Numbered from the stretch's first letter, positions 24,061-36,560 are shown. The stretch is 64,000 nucleotides of DNA from Episyrphus balteatus (GCF_945859705.1 NC_079134.1:34672576-34736575); one strand, 5' to 3'. Made by a program: numbers and translations. The notes: generated by a model not told the origin, from the sequence alone.

Positions 24061-25529
24061 ATTTAGTTATGGTAGTTATGTATCTCAACTAATCCTGCAG
24101 GGATTTTGAAAGTCAGTAAGTATAAGAAAAACTTTCATCTTTTTTCCAGGCTGATGGATTCCGGTTTGTTTTCCGGCATTAAAAGTTCCATTTAGTGTCT
24201 CTCTAGAGTTTTGTTTTGTTCACATAAACTTCTAAAATCTTTCATAAATCTATGTTTTTTTTCTTGCTGAAATTCGTGTCTGTGCTGCTAAAATTATATC
24301 ACGGAATATTACAGCGCCATGAAAGGGACAAACTTTTTAGTCACTATATAGTGTGAAGGGATGGTGATGGTAATCCAAGCTCGAAAAAAAAGATAGCACC
24401 CACGCTCTGTGTGTGTGGTGTTTTTTTTTTTTTTAATGAATTTCCAATGATATAGTTAAGGGGATTCAAAACCCGACAGTTGCCATTAGTCCTTTTCGTG
24501 TGAGCTTCTAAAATTGGTAAAGGTTACCTCTATTATAACCTCCTATTACCGTAGTATATACCGAAACGTAGATAGCGAAGCAGAAAGAACGACTTAGTGG
24601 AGATGGCACGTTCGATCCATTGGAAGCATATTGATAGTGTTGGAAAGGTGTATAGAAGGCAAAAATATAAAAAAAAAACACACACACAAACACACTGAAA
24701 CAAGCAGCCAACTAAACTATGCTGGTATAAAATAGTTTACCATAATGTCGGCGTGCTATGAATTTTTCAAAAACACCTGGGCTGAAGAGTTTCCGGTTTC
24801 CATTTTCTATTTTTTTTTTTTTTTTTTCTAAAGCATATTTGTTCCTATTTTTTTTTTTTTTTTTGTTAAATGAAGTAAATTGTTAGCATGACGGTGGATT
24901 AGTTCAGTGGATGCGCAAAGTTAGAATTATGTGGTTTAAGGGAGAAAGTGTTGCATTTCTAATGAGTTTGGAAAGGAATTTCCTTTTAACGGTTCTGAAC
25001 TGAGTGCTAACGTTAAATAGATTACGTGCAACTGGAGATAATTGCATTTGACGTAAATTGTTGTTGTATATTTTTTTTTTTTTTTGAATTTCTATTTACA
25101 CCAGACACATGTGAGAAAAAAGGATATAATATGGGGCAAGATATAAAGTCGTTATGGGAGAAGATTTAAAATATTTTACGTTTAAAGAGATCAAATTGGT
25201 ATTTTGTAGTTTTTTGATCTAAAATAAAGCTAACAAAAATTAATATGATTTTTATTTTTATTAGTTGCACTAATATACCGCATACCTATTTCAAGTATTT
25301 TTATTTTTTTTTTAGAAATGCATAGTCTTGACAAAAAATAGTACAAACATTTTATTACCTACATTTTTTTTCCCAAATTTTGATTTCGGATTTTTTTTTT
25401 ACAATTGATTAAAATAACTTGATTTAAAAATAACTTTTAAGTCTATAATACTAGCTTTTGAAAAAAGTTACATTCATAACTTTAAGTGTTTCCGTTGATT
25501 TTTAATATTTTTTTTGACGTCGTAACGTC
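24061..25529. other. Intergenic or intronic DNA
   Basis: Mostly non-repetitive, with T runs at 24421-24434, 24810-24828 and 24849-24864 and a short CA-type run at 24677-24692. No gene recognised. Confidence 0.4.
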
Positions 25530-26950
25530 TTATAAATCGATGAACCATGGCAGCCACCACAAAAAAGTGACGCCATTTTCTCCCGTTCCATTTGAAATTT
25601 TTCGCAGTGCGGCAAAAATTTCAATTAAAAATTAAAAAGAAACTATTAGAGATACAAAAATTTTGTATAGCTTATTTGAAAGATAATAACCTAAAGCTTA
25701 ATATAAATGAAAGAGTGTTAAGAATTCCGTCATTTAGTAGGGTATATAGGTAAAACAAAACTGCAAAAAATTTGGCTGTTTTCCAAACGCGACAATGTAA
25801 AGAGTTGAATTTTTTGTAATCGATAGATAAATTTATTGCAAGACTGACAATGGTATTGAAAAATTTTTTTTAAAAATTCAAAACTAAGAAATAAATGGTT
25901 TTCTAAAACTAAAACATGAGGTAGACCTTTAACGAGGTAGTGATTATAGATAGGGGAAATTTTTTTTTTTATTTGAAAAACGTCATTCGAAAGATATCTA
26001 ATAAAAAAAAGTTAGGGTTCTAATAAGGATTTTTTTTTTTAGTCTCTGCATTTCGAAGTATGAATTTTTGAAAAACACCTACTTAATTCGGGGTATTTTT
26101 GGGTGAGTTTTTTTTTTTTTAATTTTTTGTAGCATTCAAAAAATCTCAAGCTTATAGAACATGTAGTCTATGACTGTGCGCATACATGTGCAAAAAATTG
26201 GTATTTTTGACCGAATAACGGGAAAAACATGTTTTTTTGTCCCAAGTTTTTTGACCTTTTTTAACCGTTTTTTATTTTTATCTTTTTTTCAACAGATAAA
26301 TAAATGAAATTTATATTGTAGATAGATAATAGACAGGACTATATCTGTGCAAAATTTCAATTAATTTTGTAGTCAAAATTTTGAGATAACGGTAAAATAA
26401 AGTTTTATTATTCAACAGGTTCTATCTTTTGATCTAAAGCAAATACAAATTTGATTTAACCTTATTGAGAATCCTGATGATGTTACCTTTCATTTGGTAT
26501 ATCACACATAACTGTACATTCACTACAAGCTACACAATGTTAAATTAAACAACTTGAGAAATACCTCAAAACACCTGTGGAGATCTGTTGATCATGAACA
26601 GCCACCAGTGTGGGAAGTACCGTAATCTCAGTTTGGAATTTCGAAATGGTTGGCCTTAAAAATTTCTAACTTTTTTTCTAGGCATCGCAGAAACAAGATT
26701 GAAACGTCATATGAAAGGTGAAATAATGAGCTTTCACATGATATAAATTTTTTATAAGTTGTCATTGAAAAAAATCGATTCAATAGCGTGAGAATATAAA
26801 ATTAAAATTTTTTTTTTTTGGTTTTTTTGATTAAAATTGATCAAGTTAAAAAAATTCTACCTCTTTTTGTAGATGTCTAATAGACATGATCGATATAATA
26901 TTTTGAGCTGAAGTAATAAGCTTTCAGGTGGTTTAAAATTTATTATATGT
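25530..26950 (+). repeat. Dispersed repeat, family A, long copy
   Basis: It has an inverted homologue at 29525-30960 over nearly its full length. Landmarks are ATCGATGAACCATGGCAGCC at the left, GCGCATACATGTGCAAAAAA in the middle and ATCACACATAACTGTACATT near 26500. Its middle also matches the inside of the Helitron at 49054-50200, so the family may descend from a Helitron body. Neither Helitron terminus is present here. Confidence 0.75.
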
Positions 26951-26960
26951 AGGTTATTAT

Positions 26961-27059
26961 ATCAAAGTATATCAGTTTTTTATGACAATGATATCTTGGG
27001 TGAGGAGTTCACAAAGCTCCCAAGAGTATCATTGTCATAAAAAACTGATGTACTTTGAT
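26961..27059. repeat. Long near-perfect hairpin
   Basis: The arms are about 40 nt: the left starts ATCAAAGTATATCAGTTTTT, and the right is its mirror ending GATGTACTTTGAT. There is one mismatch and one or two differences near the loop. The loop is about 18 nt. The shape and size resemble either a small foldback MITE or a small-RNA hairpin precursor; the sequence alone cannot decide. Confidence 0.8.
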
Positions 27060-27074
27060 ACCTATTATTGAAAA

Positions 27075-27140
27075 AAAAAGTGGTGAAGGCTGGATTTAAA
27101 CCCAGAACCTCTGGCGTGACAGTCCATCACACTAATCATG
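27075..27140 (-). ncRNA. tRNA-like sequence, probably SINE-derived
   Basis: On the minus strand the text includes GGACTGTCACGCCAGAGG followed by TTCTGGGTTTAAATCC, which resembles the anticodon arm and T-arm (B box) of a tRNA. It is followed by a run of nine T, as in Pol III terminators. The B box has two differences from GGTTCGANTCC and the A box is weak, so it is unlikely to be a working tRNA. It lies directly beside the hairpin at 26961-27059. Confidence 0.45.
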
Positions 27141-29524
27141 TGTGATGTTTTTAAGTTTTCCCCTGGTGCAGATTGTGACAAGAAATTTATGGTAACTTGG
27201 ACTGTATGTCACGTTTCAGGAATATCTTATTTATTCATGGATTTAAGTTAGGTAAATATTATTTAAAATCCATTTTAAAAACTTCAACTGTAAGAAATTA
27301 CAACATTTTATTTTCCTAGTTACATAATTTTGTTAAAAGAAAGTTCAATTTTAAGAAAAGGATCAAATGTTAATACAACAAAATAGACAACAAATTATCT
27401 CTTTAATGAAAATAATTTGAAATTTTAAACATTTTCCTGTACAATTCTTAACCCAACTTTATTGCACAATTATGAAACCACAACATTTCTATATACATTC
27501 GACTTGAGAAAATTTATTCTTATTCAAGAGACCAAAATCCAATTCTATTATTGCACTTCAATAAATATGAAAGCAATTGTTAGGTTATTGTGAGTTCCAT
27601 CACAAAACTAAACTAATAACCAAGACATTGTTCAAATTCTTCAACTTTAAAATAATTCTATTTCAGTTGTTTCGAAAATCAATGTCCTCTTTTACCCTCT
27701 CTCTTTCACTCTGATTTATTTGATAAAGTTCAAAAACTTTCGAAATAATATAATAATGCAAACGAAATGGAAAATAGTTTCAAAATGCTGTACCACAATG
27801 CAATTTGTATATCATCAAGGACATCACACAAGACGACACATAAATAAATAGCTACAAAATAGTTCTAAAGCAGGAATATAAAATACAATACAATACAGGT
27901 GCGTTGTACACATAAGAAGTTCAAGTCCCAACGGTTGGCATAAAGATGAGAAAATACATGCAAAATCCACTTTTGAAAAACTTAAGTCACTTCTTGAAAA
28001 CAAGAGAAGACGACCCCGACTACGACCTCATTTTTTTTTCTAGCAGAAGAATGAAACCAGAATTGAGGAAAACTCCACACACCAAAGAAGAGGAAGTGAC
28101 TGTCTCAATTTCTATTGAATCATTCAGCCAACATCCTTCTGAGTGCGAGATGGAGCATAAGGAACATGTTCAAGTCCTCATAGCTTCTGATGTTGCTATG
28201 CTCCTGGTATATGACGACTACGTGTATATATAAATTTCTTGCCGCTTCTGCTGCCACAAGGTGGTCATATTTCTCTCTTTCTCTGCGAAGAGCCTTGGAT
28301 TTTCTTCATTTTGGTTCTTCCTGTTGCCATATTTGAAGGGATAGAATAGAGAGAATCGTATACCTATCTAACTGCATTTTGGTACTAGCATACAACATCC
28401 CAGGATGCACAAACGGAGTTTTAGAATATATGTTTTAGGTGCAATCGACCGACAACTGTGTTGAAAGAGAGAGATAAATAAATTTCACAGAGATTCACCG
28501 GATATGTCGGATTCAATGATGCAATAAGCAATCACGAATCATATTGACCACAAAGTGTTGATATTGTACAATTGCATGTGTATGTGTATATTGTCTTCTT
28601 TTTATACAAGCTTATCGATTTAAAAGCAAAAATATTTCTCAAAAATGTTTTAGAGAAATCAACATCAACTACTGTGATGAAGACCCTTTTAAACCACAAA
28701 ACAAATCGAGGTTTTATGATTTTGGTTATGGTTCTTCGAATATAGAATAAATAGAAATTCTAAATTTCTCAGATTTAAAATACCAACATTTCATAATTTT
28801 TTATTTGTTTAGTAACAAATGTGTGAAGGTAAAGAGAATTATTCTGAATGGAAGAACAATTCGTTGAAAATATGTAAACTTAGGGATATGAAAAACCGGC
28901 TGTACTGAAGAACCTTCACTGTATTATAAAGTTGCTATAAAAGTGAAGGACTCTTTAAAGATGCAGAGACTCTAACTCATTAAGGTTACCTGATATAAGG
29001 CAAAATAAAAGAACGCTAAAAACAAGTTTTACAAAAAACTTTGTCATTAAGCTCGGACCCCAGCCTGCTACTCCAAGGTTAAGAAATAAGCTGGGCCCGA
29101 TGAAGTATCTGACTGCGTCTTCCAGTTTTTTGTACAGTAAAGAAACTAAAAACAAACATTGTGAAGCGTGGATAGTTATATAAGATGGAGTTGCTTAAAA
29201 ATCAAAAAGTGAAAAAAGAGGTTGTCTGTAAAGCCGGCTTACGGACGATGATTTTACGTGATAACGTAAAAAAACAGGTTGTGTGCTTTTAAAATGAGTC
29301 AATTGAAGCGTTTATTTATTTCAAGCAATCATAATTTACAAAAAAAAGCTAAACAAAATTTACTCTTTTCTTTTCTGTTTTTATGAATTTTTTATTTAAA
29401 AAGCTTAGGTACAAAAAAAAATATACCATTAAAAAGCCAAATATTTCTTCTAAAGAATAAAATTATTTTTAAATTTTTACAATGCGCAAAAAGTATAAAA
29501 ATAATTTATTAAAGAGTGAAAAAA
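27141..29524. other. Intergenic or intronic DNA
   Basis: Positions 27700-28600 are among the least AT-rich blocks and look non-repetitive. A 95-residue frame at 27946-28233 has no recognised domain. Positions 28600-29520 are AT-rich without identified elements. Confidence 0.4.
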
Positions 29525-30960
29525 TCATTTCCACCAAAAATTCATTTTTTTTTTTATATAACAACCTATAATAAATTTTATACCACCTGAAAGCTTATTG
29601 CTTCAGCTCAATATATATATATATATATCGATAATGTCTATTAGGCATCTACAAAAAGAGCTAGAATTTTTTGAACTCGATCAATTTTCATCAAAAAAAG
29701 CAAAAAAAAACATATAATTTTATGTTCTTACGCTATTGAATCAATTTTTTTTTAGACAACCTATACAAAATTTTATATCATGTAAAAGCTTATAATTTCA
29801 ACTTTCATATGACGTTTCAATCTTATTTCTGCGATAACTAGAAAAAAAGTTAGAACTTTTAAAGCCAACCATGTCGAAATTCCAAACTGAGATTACGGTA
29901 CTTCCCACACTGGTTGCTTTTCATGATCAACAGATCTCCACAGGTGTTTTGCGGTATTTCACAAGTTTTTTAATTTAACATTGTGTAGCTTGTAGTGTTA
30001 TGTAGCAGTTATGTGTGATATACCAAATGAAAGGTAACCATCAGGATGTTCAATAAAGTTATATCAAATTTGTATGTGCTTTAGATCAAAAGAGAGAACC
30101 TGTTGAATAATAAAACTTTATTTTACCGTTATCTCAAAATTGTGACTACAAAATTTTGCACAGATATAGTACTGTCTATTATCTATCTATAAATTTCATT
30201 AATTTATTTGTTAAAGAAAAAAAGATAAAAATAAAAAACGGTTAAAAAAGGTAAAAAAAAAACTTGGGACAAAAAAACTTGTTTTTCCCGTTATTCGGTC
30301 AAAAACCATTTTGAAATACCAATTTTTTGCACATGTATGCGCAAAGTCATAGACTACGTGTTCTATAAGCTTGAGATTTTTGAATGCTACAAAAAATTAA
30401 AAAAAATAAAAACTCACCCAAAAATACCCCAAAATAAGTAGGTGATTTTCAAAAATTCATATTTCGAAACACAGAGCCTTAAAAAAAATCCGTATCAGAC
30501 CCCTAACTTTTTTTTTATTATCTTTCAAATGACGTTTTTCAAATTGTCAAAAAAAAACTCTACAATCACTTATTCGTCAAAATCTACTTCTTGTTTTAGT
30601 TTTAGAAAACTTGGTTTTGAAATTTTTTAGAATTTTTTAAATACCATTGTCAGTGTTGTAATTACATTAATTTACAATTGTCGTGTTCAGAAAATAGCCA
30701 ATTTTTTGCAATTTTGTTTAACCCCTATTTACCCTATTAAAAGGCGGATTCTTTTTAAATCCTTTAAATGTATTCAACTTAAGGTTATTATCTTTCAAAT
30801 AAGCTATAGAAGATTTTTGTATCTCTAATAGTTTATTTTTAATTTTGAATTGCAATTTTTGCCGCACTGCGAAAGTGCGAGAGTGGAACGTTAGAAAATG
30901 GCGTCACTTTTTTGTGGTGGCTGCCATGGTTCATCGATTTATAAAAAACGCAATAACCAT
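29525..30960 (-). repeat. Dispersed repeat, family A, long inverted copy
   Basis: It is the reverse complement of the family A copy at 25530-26950, starting with the AATAAATTTTATACCACCTG end and finishing with GGCTGCCATGGTTCATCGAT. A TA microsatellite (29612-29628) lies in it. The two copies form inverted arms of about 1.4 kb separated by about 2.6 kb. Confidence 0.75.
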
Positions 30961-32478
30961 GTCTTTTTTGATACATACTAGCATACTCCACGTCCTTACC
31001 TTATACCTATGGATAATTCATCGAAAACATGGATTGAAAAATAAGGTTGAGTAGGTAGTAGTAGTTTTGGTTTTTTGTTAATTTATCGCAAATGAAAAGA
31101 TAGTTTTGGATCCGATTTTCTGTTTTTGTTCAAATACAAATAAGAGCATCGAATTTTTAATACTTAATTAGGGCTTAGTTCCATAAAATTTTGAAAAAAT
31201 TAGTTTGAAATTTTTTTTTTTTAATTTTGATTTTGAATATTATTTTTTCAAAAATTGTGTCATAAAATGGCTTTATTTAAAATTCTAGGTTTTTACTATA
31301 CAAAAAGGTATACCACTTTAATGTAAGTATAACCGTTGATTTTAAATTTTTTTTCCAAATTAAGGCAATTTTTTTTAAATTGCCCCTCTCCGCTTAACGA
31401 AGGGGAATAGACCGCAATCTCATACGATTTTTTTTTTTGTCTTGACCGAACCTACACGCTCTAGTTTTTTGGCACATTCCTCTTGAATCACTCTGTGTTT
31501 TAAAACCAACAAGCATGTACATTTTCAAAAGCTTTGTGAACCCTCAAGATATTTTTTCATCGGGCTATCTCGTGCTGCAGCAGACCACTGAAGCTATTTA
31601 CTTCAAACATCGTAGTTAAGAGTTTTTGGTGATTCCCAAATTTTTTTCAAAGGACCAAACTATATTTACTTGCAATACCAACAAAATAAAAAATGTTGTT
31701 TTTCTTTAAAATGACTTTAATTTAAAAATACATATCAATACTGTGGAAAATAAATCTCTCCTTTTGAATTTAAAAAATATTTTTTTAACCTGTACGTTTT
31801 TTTGATTTCTAACTTTCTTCTAACAAGCTATTTCAACGAAAATTTTTATACAGAAAAGTTTAAGTGTAGTGTTAAATTAAAAAAAATATTCAAAAACACC
31901 CTTTTTTATTTTAAATATTGGATTTTTTTTTTTAAATCAATTTTCTGATTAATTTTTTTGAATTTTTTTCTGTCGGTTAATATATAATTTTTTTTTTACT
32001 AGCGAACAATTTTTGGTTTGTTAATTTTGAATATAACGAATGTATAAAAAATGAATATTTAAAAAACATGACTATTTTAAGGACCTAGATTTTTTTTCCA
32101 AATCTTTGCAATAACAAAATTGATTTTGTATAACTTACTGCATAACATGAGTGCATGTGAAAATTCGTCATTACCTGAAATAAAAGAAAAAATTATTTGT
32201 AAATTGTGATTTTTAAAATAGGTATATATTTAAAAAAAAAAATTTTAAACATTTTAATAAATCAGAAAAGCACGACTTAGAAAATTACCAAAGAAAGTTT
32301 TACACTCTTTCCGGATAAAGTTGAAGTATTGTTGCAAAAAAAAACAAAAATTGCCTTATATATGTAATGCTTGTATCAAAGTTCAGTAACACAAATAATA
32401 CATATATGTTAATAAATTACTTTGTTCGTATTAAAGTCTTATAATTATAAAAATCCGTTGAAAACATAACGAATGTAC
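30961..32478. other. AT-rich DNA, no recognised gene
   Basis: A/T runs and short diverged repeats only. No boundaries or coding frames of interest were seen. Confidence 0.4.
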
Positions 32479-32876
32479 GGGAAACCGACGAAGTTACGAA
32501 TACCAGAGTTACGGGCGACAGAGTTACGAGTGTCAAAGTTACGCGAAACCGAAGTTACGAAAAACTAGAGTTACGAATTCTAAAGTTATGTTAAGCTATA
32601 CCTATCCAATCAAAATTTTACAAGATTAAATAACACCCATTTTCGCTTAACTCATTTAGTTCTGACCAATGAGAAAAATGTTAATCTCTTGTTTGTATTT
32701 CCATAATTTAATATCGTTCCTCGCAATTGTTGCCAACCCAAAAATCACATGTCATAGCTTAACATAACTTTAGAATTCGAAACTCTAATTTTTCGTAACT
32801 TCGGTTTCGTGTAACTTTGACGGCCGTAACTCTGTCGCGCGTAACTCTGTTATTCGTTACTCTGTTACCATTTCCT
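32479..32876. mobile_element. Foldback element with AGAGTTACG-type units and a 7-bp duplication
   Basis: The left arm holds serial units (GAAGTTACGAA, AGAGTTACGGG, AGAGTTACGAG, AAAGTTACGCG, GAAGTTACGAA, AGAGTTACGAA, AAAGTTATG). The right arm is the inverted counterpart in the same order. The ends are GGGAAAC and ATTTCCT. Both sides carry AATGTAC (32472-32478 and 32877-32883). Foldback structure plus a 7-bp duplication recalls Galileo-type P-superfamily elements; that link is inference only. Confidence 0.75.
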
Positions 32877-32902
32877 AATGTACATATATATTTCGTTAAG
32901 TA

Positions 32903-33302
32903 CACTGAGCCAAAAAACAACGTAAAATCAATCTAAACCACTTTGAATCAATGGAAAATCACTACATTTTTAGCCTAAAGTGGAAAATGATTGAATCAAA
33001 GTAGCACACTTTAAATCAAAGTTGTTCACACATTAAATCAAAGTTGTTCACACATTAAATCAAAGTTGTTCATACATTAAAAAAATAAAAAAAGTAAAAC
33101 TGGCATCCGCTGGGGATCGAACCTGCTATACCTGGGTTGACAAGCTTGTGCTTTACCACTGTGCCATCTCACTTATAAAAATTGATGTGACAAACTGTAG
33201 GTTAAGCATAGGACGACTTTTAAGAAAATGAATGAATATATTTTTCACCATTGATTCAATGTAGAACGGATTAAAAATTACTATGCGTTTTTTCTCTGGG
33301 TG
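32903..33302. mobile_element. TIR element (CACTGAG/CACCCAG ends) with a tRNA-like core
   Basis: The left end CACTGAGCCAAAAAAC and the right end (minus strand) CACCCAGAGAAAAAACGC form imperfect inverted repeats. TA flanks both sides (32901-32902 and 33303-33304). Inside are three tandem copies of AATCAAAGTTGTTCACACATT (about 33014-33079) and a tRNA-like segment. 400 bp, non-coding for protein. Confidence 0.65.
33102..33172 (-). ncRNA. tRNA-like sequence with good A and B boxes
   Basis: On the minus strand the A box is TGGCACAGTGGT (33166-33155) and the B box is GGTTCGATCC (33123-33114), an exact match to GGTTCGANTCC. Their spacing is near that of a tRNA, and T-rich sequence follows at the 3' side. 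The acceptor and anticodon stems do not pair properly, so it is more likely a tRNA-derived SINE-like promoter than a functional tRNA. Confidence 0.5.
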
Positions 33303-33304
33303 TA

Positions 33305-35064
33305 TTTAAAAGAATCAACACAAATCTCCATTTAACAATAATCGAGATCATAACATAGGAATTTTACGTACATCCAATATGAAACACTGTAGAATCTTGA
33401 AGACATAAATATTTGCTGATTTAAAAGAAATGTGCACTACATTCTTTTAAAGTGAATGATTTACGAGTATAGACCAATTTAAGCTTTCCCAGAATCTAAG
33501 GTGACAGTCAAGAGAGAGTTTGGAAGATGCATTCAGCTCTGTGTCAACATTTCATTTCCAAAATCCAGTTATTTAAACCAACCAACCAACAACATTCCCC
33601 ACATACATTATTATAAAACCTTGTTCAATGTTCATTCTATTTTCAAAAAAGCACACACATATTTCTATTCTTGAAAGCTGTGACAAAATCAACGAATGTA
33701 TGAGGTAAATGCTCGGTAAATGAAATTTGCTACCAACCAAACGAGACGATGGCTGTCTTTGCGAAATAATATACGAAGAGAACTTTATCGCCCCAAGGGT
33801 TCTATATATTTCTTTCTCTCAAAATAAAAAAAATTCTTATGCCCTTATGCCTTACAGAGTCGGATTTGGTCTTTAATAGAAGTTGGGACGCTTTTTTTTT
33901 GGGAACAATGTTTTTATTAAAAAAATCAGTTTTAACCTCCTTTGATTAATTTTTTTCAGTGAAAGGATTCAAGCTGTTTTGATGGTAAAGAAAGATCGAT
34001 TTTCTCGTAATTCATGTGTATCTCTTTAATAGTTAAACCGATTTTGTTACATTTTTCTAAGTAATTTAAAATAACTAGGAAATCGGTAAAAACATACCTC
34101 AAGGGCTACATAGTGGCTTAGTTCGACTCTGATCCTTTATGTTTACATACATAACCTGAAGTATGAACACACAAGTTAACCCAATAGCAAATATATAAAA
34201 ATAAAACCAACAAGAAAACGCAAAAAAAAAAAAAGTCCCTTGGAGCCGACGAGAAAATAAAAATATTAGATATACAATAAACAAACAAAATAATATGGAG
34301 CATTAACACCACACACACATTGGTGTGTTGTGTATACTCTATCAACAATAAAAAAAAAAACAAAACCCAAAGGATAGCTATAGGTAAGTTATTTTTTTCC
34401 TTTTGAAAGAATCTTACAAAATAACAAGGACCAACCATCATCATCACCCACATGCCACTGTCATACAACAATCCCGCCCGTCCCGACCCGACACACACTC
34501 AAATGACAACAAAGAGAATTCTTGAATTTTGCTGTCTTTCTTCGTTCATCTCGAAAGATGAAGATGAAGCAGACTTAGAAGGACCCCATAATGCTCGAAT
34601 ATTGGATGAGGAAGAGAAATAACTTTGATCCTTTTTGTTCAGTATGGTATAGTGTATGTCTGTATGTCTGTCTCTATATGTATGTAATGCATAGACATAT
34701 CCTCTTGCTAAACTTTATGTTATTAAGTCTTATAAGAAAAGGTAAGGCCTCATATCTAGTCTCTGCCACATACATACAAACTAACACCAATTTAAAATTG
34801 ATGTCCATAAAACAGTGCTGTGGAAATTTTAAAATTTCTATCGAAACTCTGTAAACTTTTCGGATAGAAATTTCTTATTTCATTTGCTTTCCTCTTCGAT
34901 TTCTTGTTTTGTATGAATTTTTCCTCCAGAGGGCGCCATATTCGATTTTATGCGACATCACATAGGCATGAACCAGCGAACAAGAATTACGCTTTCAACG
35001 ATACCAAATTTTTCAAATTGTGATAAGTTATTAAGGAGCTATGGTGTCACAGATGAACATTAAC
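33305..35064. other. Intergenic or intronic DNA
   Basis: Largely non-repetitive. Contains a purine-poor CACACACA run near 34312-34320. Long hydrophobic minus-strand frames near 34100-34500 are low complexity and unconvincing. A CTCF-like site is listed separately. Confidence 0.4.
34923..34936 (+). promoter_or_regulatory. CTCF-like motif
   Basis: CCTCCAGAGGGCGC matches 13 of 14 positions of the CTCF core CCASYAGRKGGCRC. It stands out in AT-rich DNA. Single-motif matches occur by chance, and occupancy is unknown. Confidence 0.3.
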
Positions 35065-35421
35065 CAGGGGCGTTCACCATTGGGGCAAGTGGGGCAGTGC
35101 CCTAGCGCCCCGATTGATGGACCGAAAGAAACTTATTATAAAATAAGTAACGAAGCAAAAAGATAAGATATTTAATATAAATCAATTCGGAAAAAAGAGA
35201 GGAATATTTAAACCTACTTAAAAAATATTACTTTTTTGATAGAAAAATTAAATGTTATCTTAGGGTCCCAAAAAATACTTCTTGCTTAATCTTAGCGACC
35301 AACAAATAATACACCAGGAGCCACCTCAATTATTAGATATGAATGTATATCAAAGGAGCCCCAATTATCAAAAAGGCCCGAAAATTTAGCCTTGTCCCTG
35401 GGTCCCGGCAACTCAACGTAC
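35065..35421. mobile_element. Short copy of the GGGGCCCC hAT-like family
   Basis: It starts CAGGGGCGTTCACCATTGGG and ends with CCCGGCAACTCAACGTAC, matching both ends of the 17720-19407 element. It contains a few AGGGTCCCAAAA-type units. The last 7 bases of the right TIR are missing or mutated and no duplication is visible. About 357 bp; internally deleted relative to the long copy. Confidence 0.65.
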
Positions 35422-36159
35422 AAATCATCAACATATCTAAATAGGTACTAAGGAGGGTCAAACAACATTTTTTTTTTTTTCGAATTTCAAATAGTAATAG
35501 CGCGGATAAGTAGCGAATGGTGAAGACTAAGGAGGGTTTATAAAATCAAAATCGGTTAATATCTTCTGCCCTCGCAGGTATTTTTACAAAAAAAAAAAAA
35601 ACTAAAAACTCTAACATTTTTTTTAATACAATAGCTTTGGACAAATCTTATATGAGTCAAAATATTAAGTACAAAAAAAAAAATTGTTGAAATTGGTTAA
35701 GGACTTCCGGTCGCACATGCGTTTTGAAATTTTTCTAAATATGGAAAAATTCCTATTTTTACGATATGTTTTCATTTTTATAGACTATTTGGTAAATTAT
35801 TATTTTGACCAAATTGGAAGTAAAAATGAAGTTGACACAATTAGTGAATGTTATGAACTTGTTAAAGATTTAAAATTCTATTGGCCCCAAGAGGGATTTG
35901 ACTATTCATCATTCTCCTCGCTTTATGGTGTCAAAAATCACTTGTATGGCAATTTCTTGATGAAAAGTCATGAAATTTAGGACACTAAAGCATATATTAG
36001 TATGAGAAATACGAAAAATCTTCGAACTTTTATTTTTTTCAATATGGCGTTTATAGAATTTTCTTTTTTAAAACTGTACAAGCTAGAAATTTTCCTAAAT
36101 TGATATCAAATGTTCGCTCTCAGATTTATGTAAAACTTTTCATATTCAATGAAAAAAAA
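35422..36159. other. AT-rich DNA with an unconvincing open frame
   Basis: A 98-residue plus-strand frame at 35684-35980 is rich in F, Y, L and K with no recognised domain and no splice context. Otherwise AT-rich without features. Confidence 0.35.
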
Positions 36160-36560
36160 AATATTGAAACAATTTTAAAACAGGTGATACCTATTTAATC
36201 AGGAGATAGACCTTATTATAAAACTCACACATGAGATTTTTTTTTAAATATAAATTAAAGAAACCGTTTTTGAGAAAATTAAACTCAAAACTTAAATTGT
36301 TTTTTTTTTTTCACAGGTAGGTATACCGTTATTTTTGGTTCTAAGAAATTAATTCCAAAAATCACCTCTGCAAAATCTCCAAAACATCCTACACACAAAG
36401 TTTGAAGTAAATAGACCAATTCGTTCAGTTCATTATAGCTCCATACACAGACAAACAGGGCGACCGACCGACTGACAGATTATTTGGCAAAAGGTTTTGG
36501 GCGATTAAACAAAATAGTCAGATTATGATTAAAGTCCGATAGTTTTGCCAAAAAATGCGA
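36160..36560 (+). repeat. Dispersed repeat, family B, partial copy
   Basis: It contains GGTATACCGTTATTTTTGGT, then a segment ending in CAGACAAACAGGGCGACCGA, aligning with the 40.1-40.3 kb part of the best family B copy. The tail differs. The ends are not defined. Confidence 0.5.

Noticed and set aside
27946..28233. 95-residue open frame in a less AT-rich block
   Set aside because: No domain, no family resemblance, no splice or promoter context. Open frames of this length are expected by chance in non-repetitive DNA.
33102..33172. Functional tRNA gene
   Set aside because: Good A and B boxes, but the acceptor and anticodon stems do not pair and it lies inside a TIR element.
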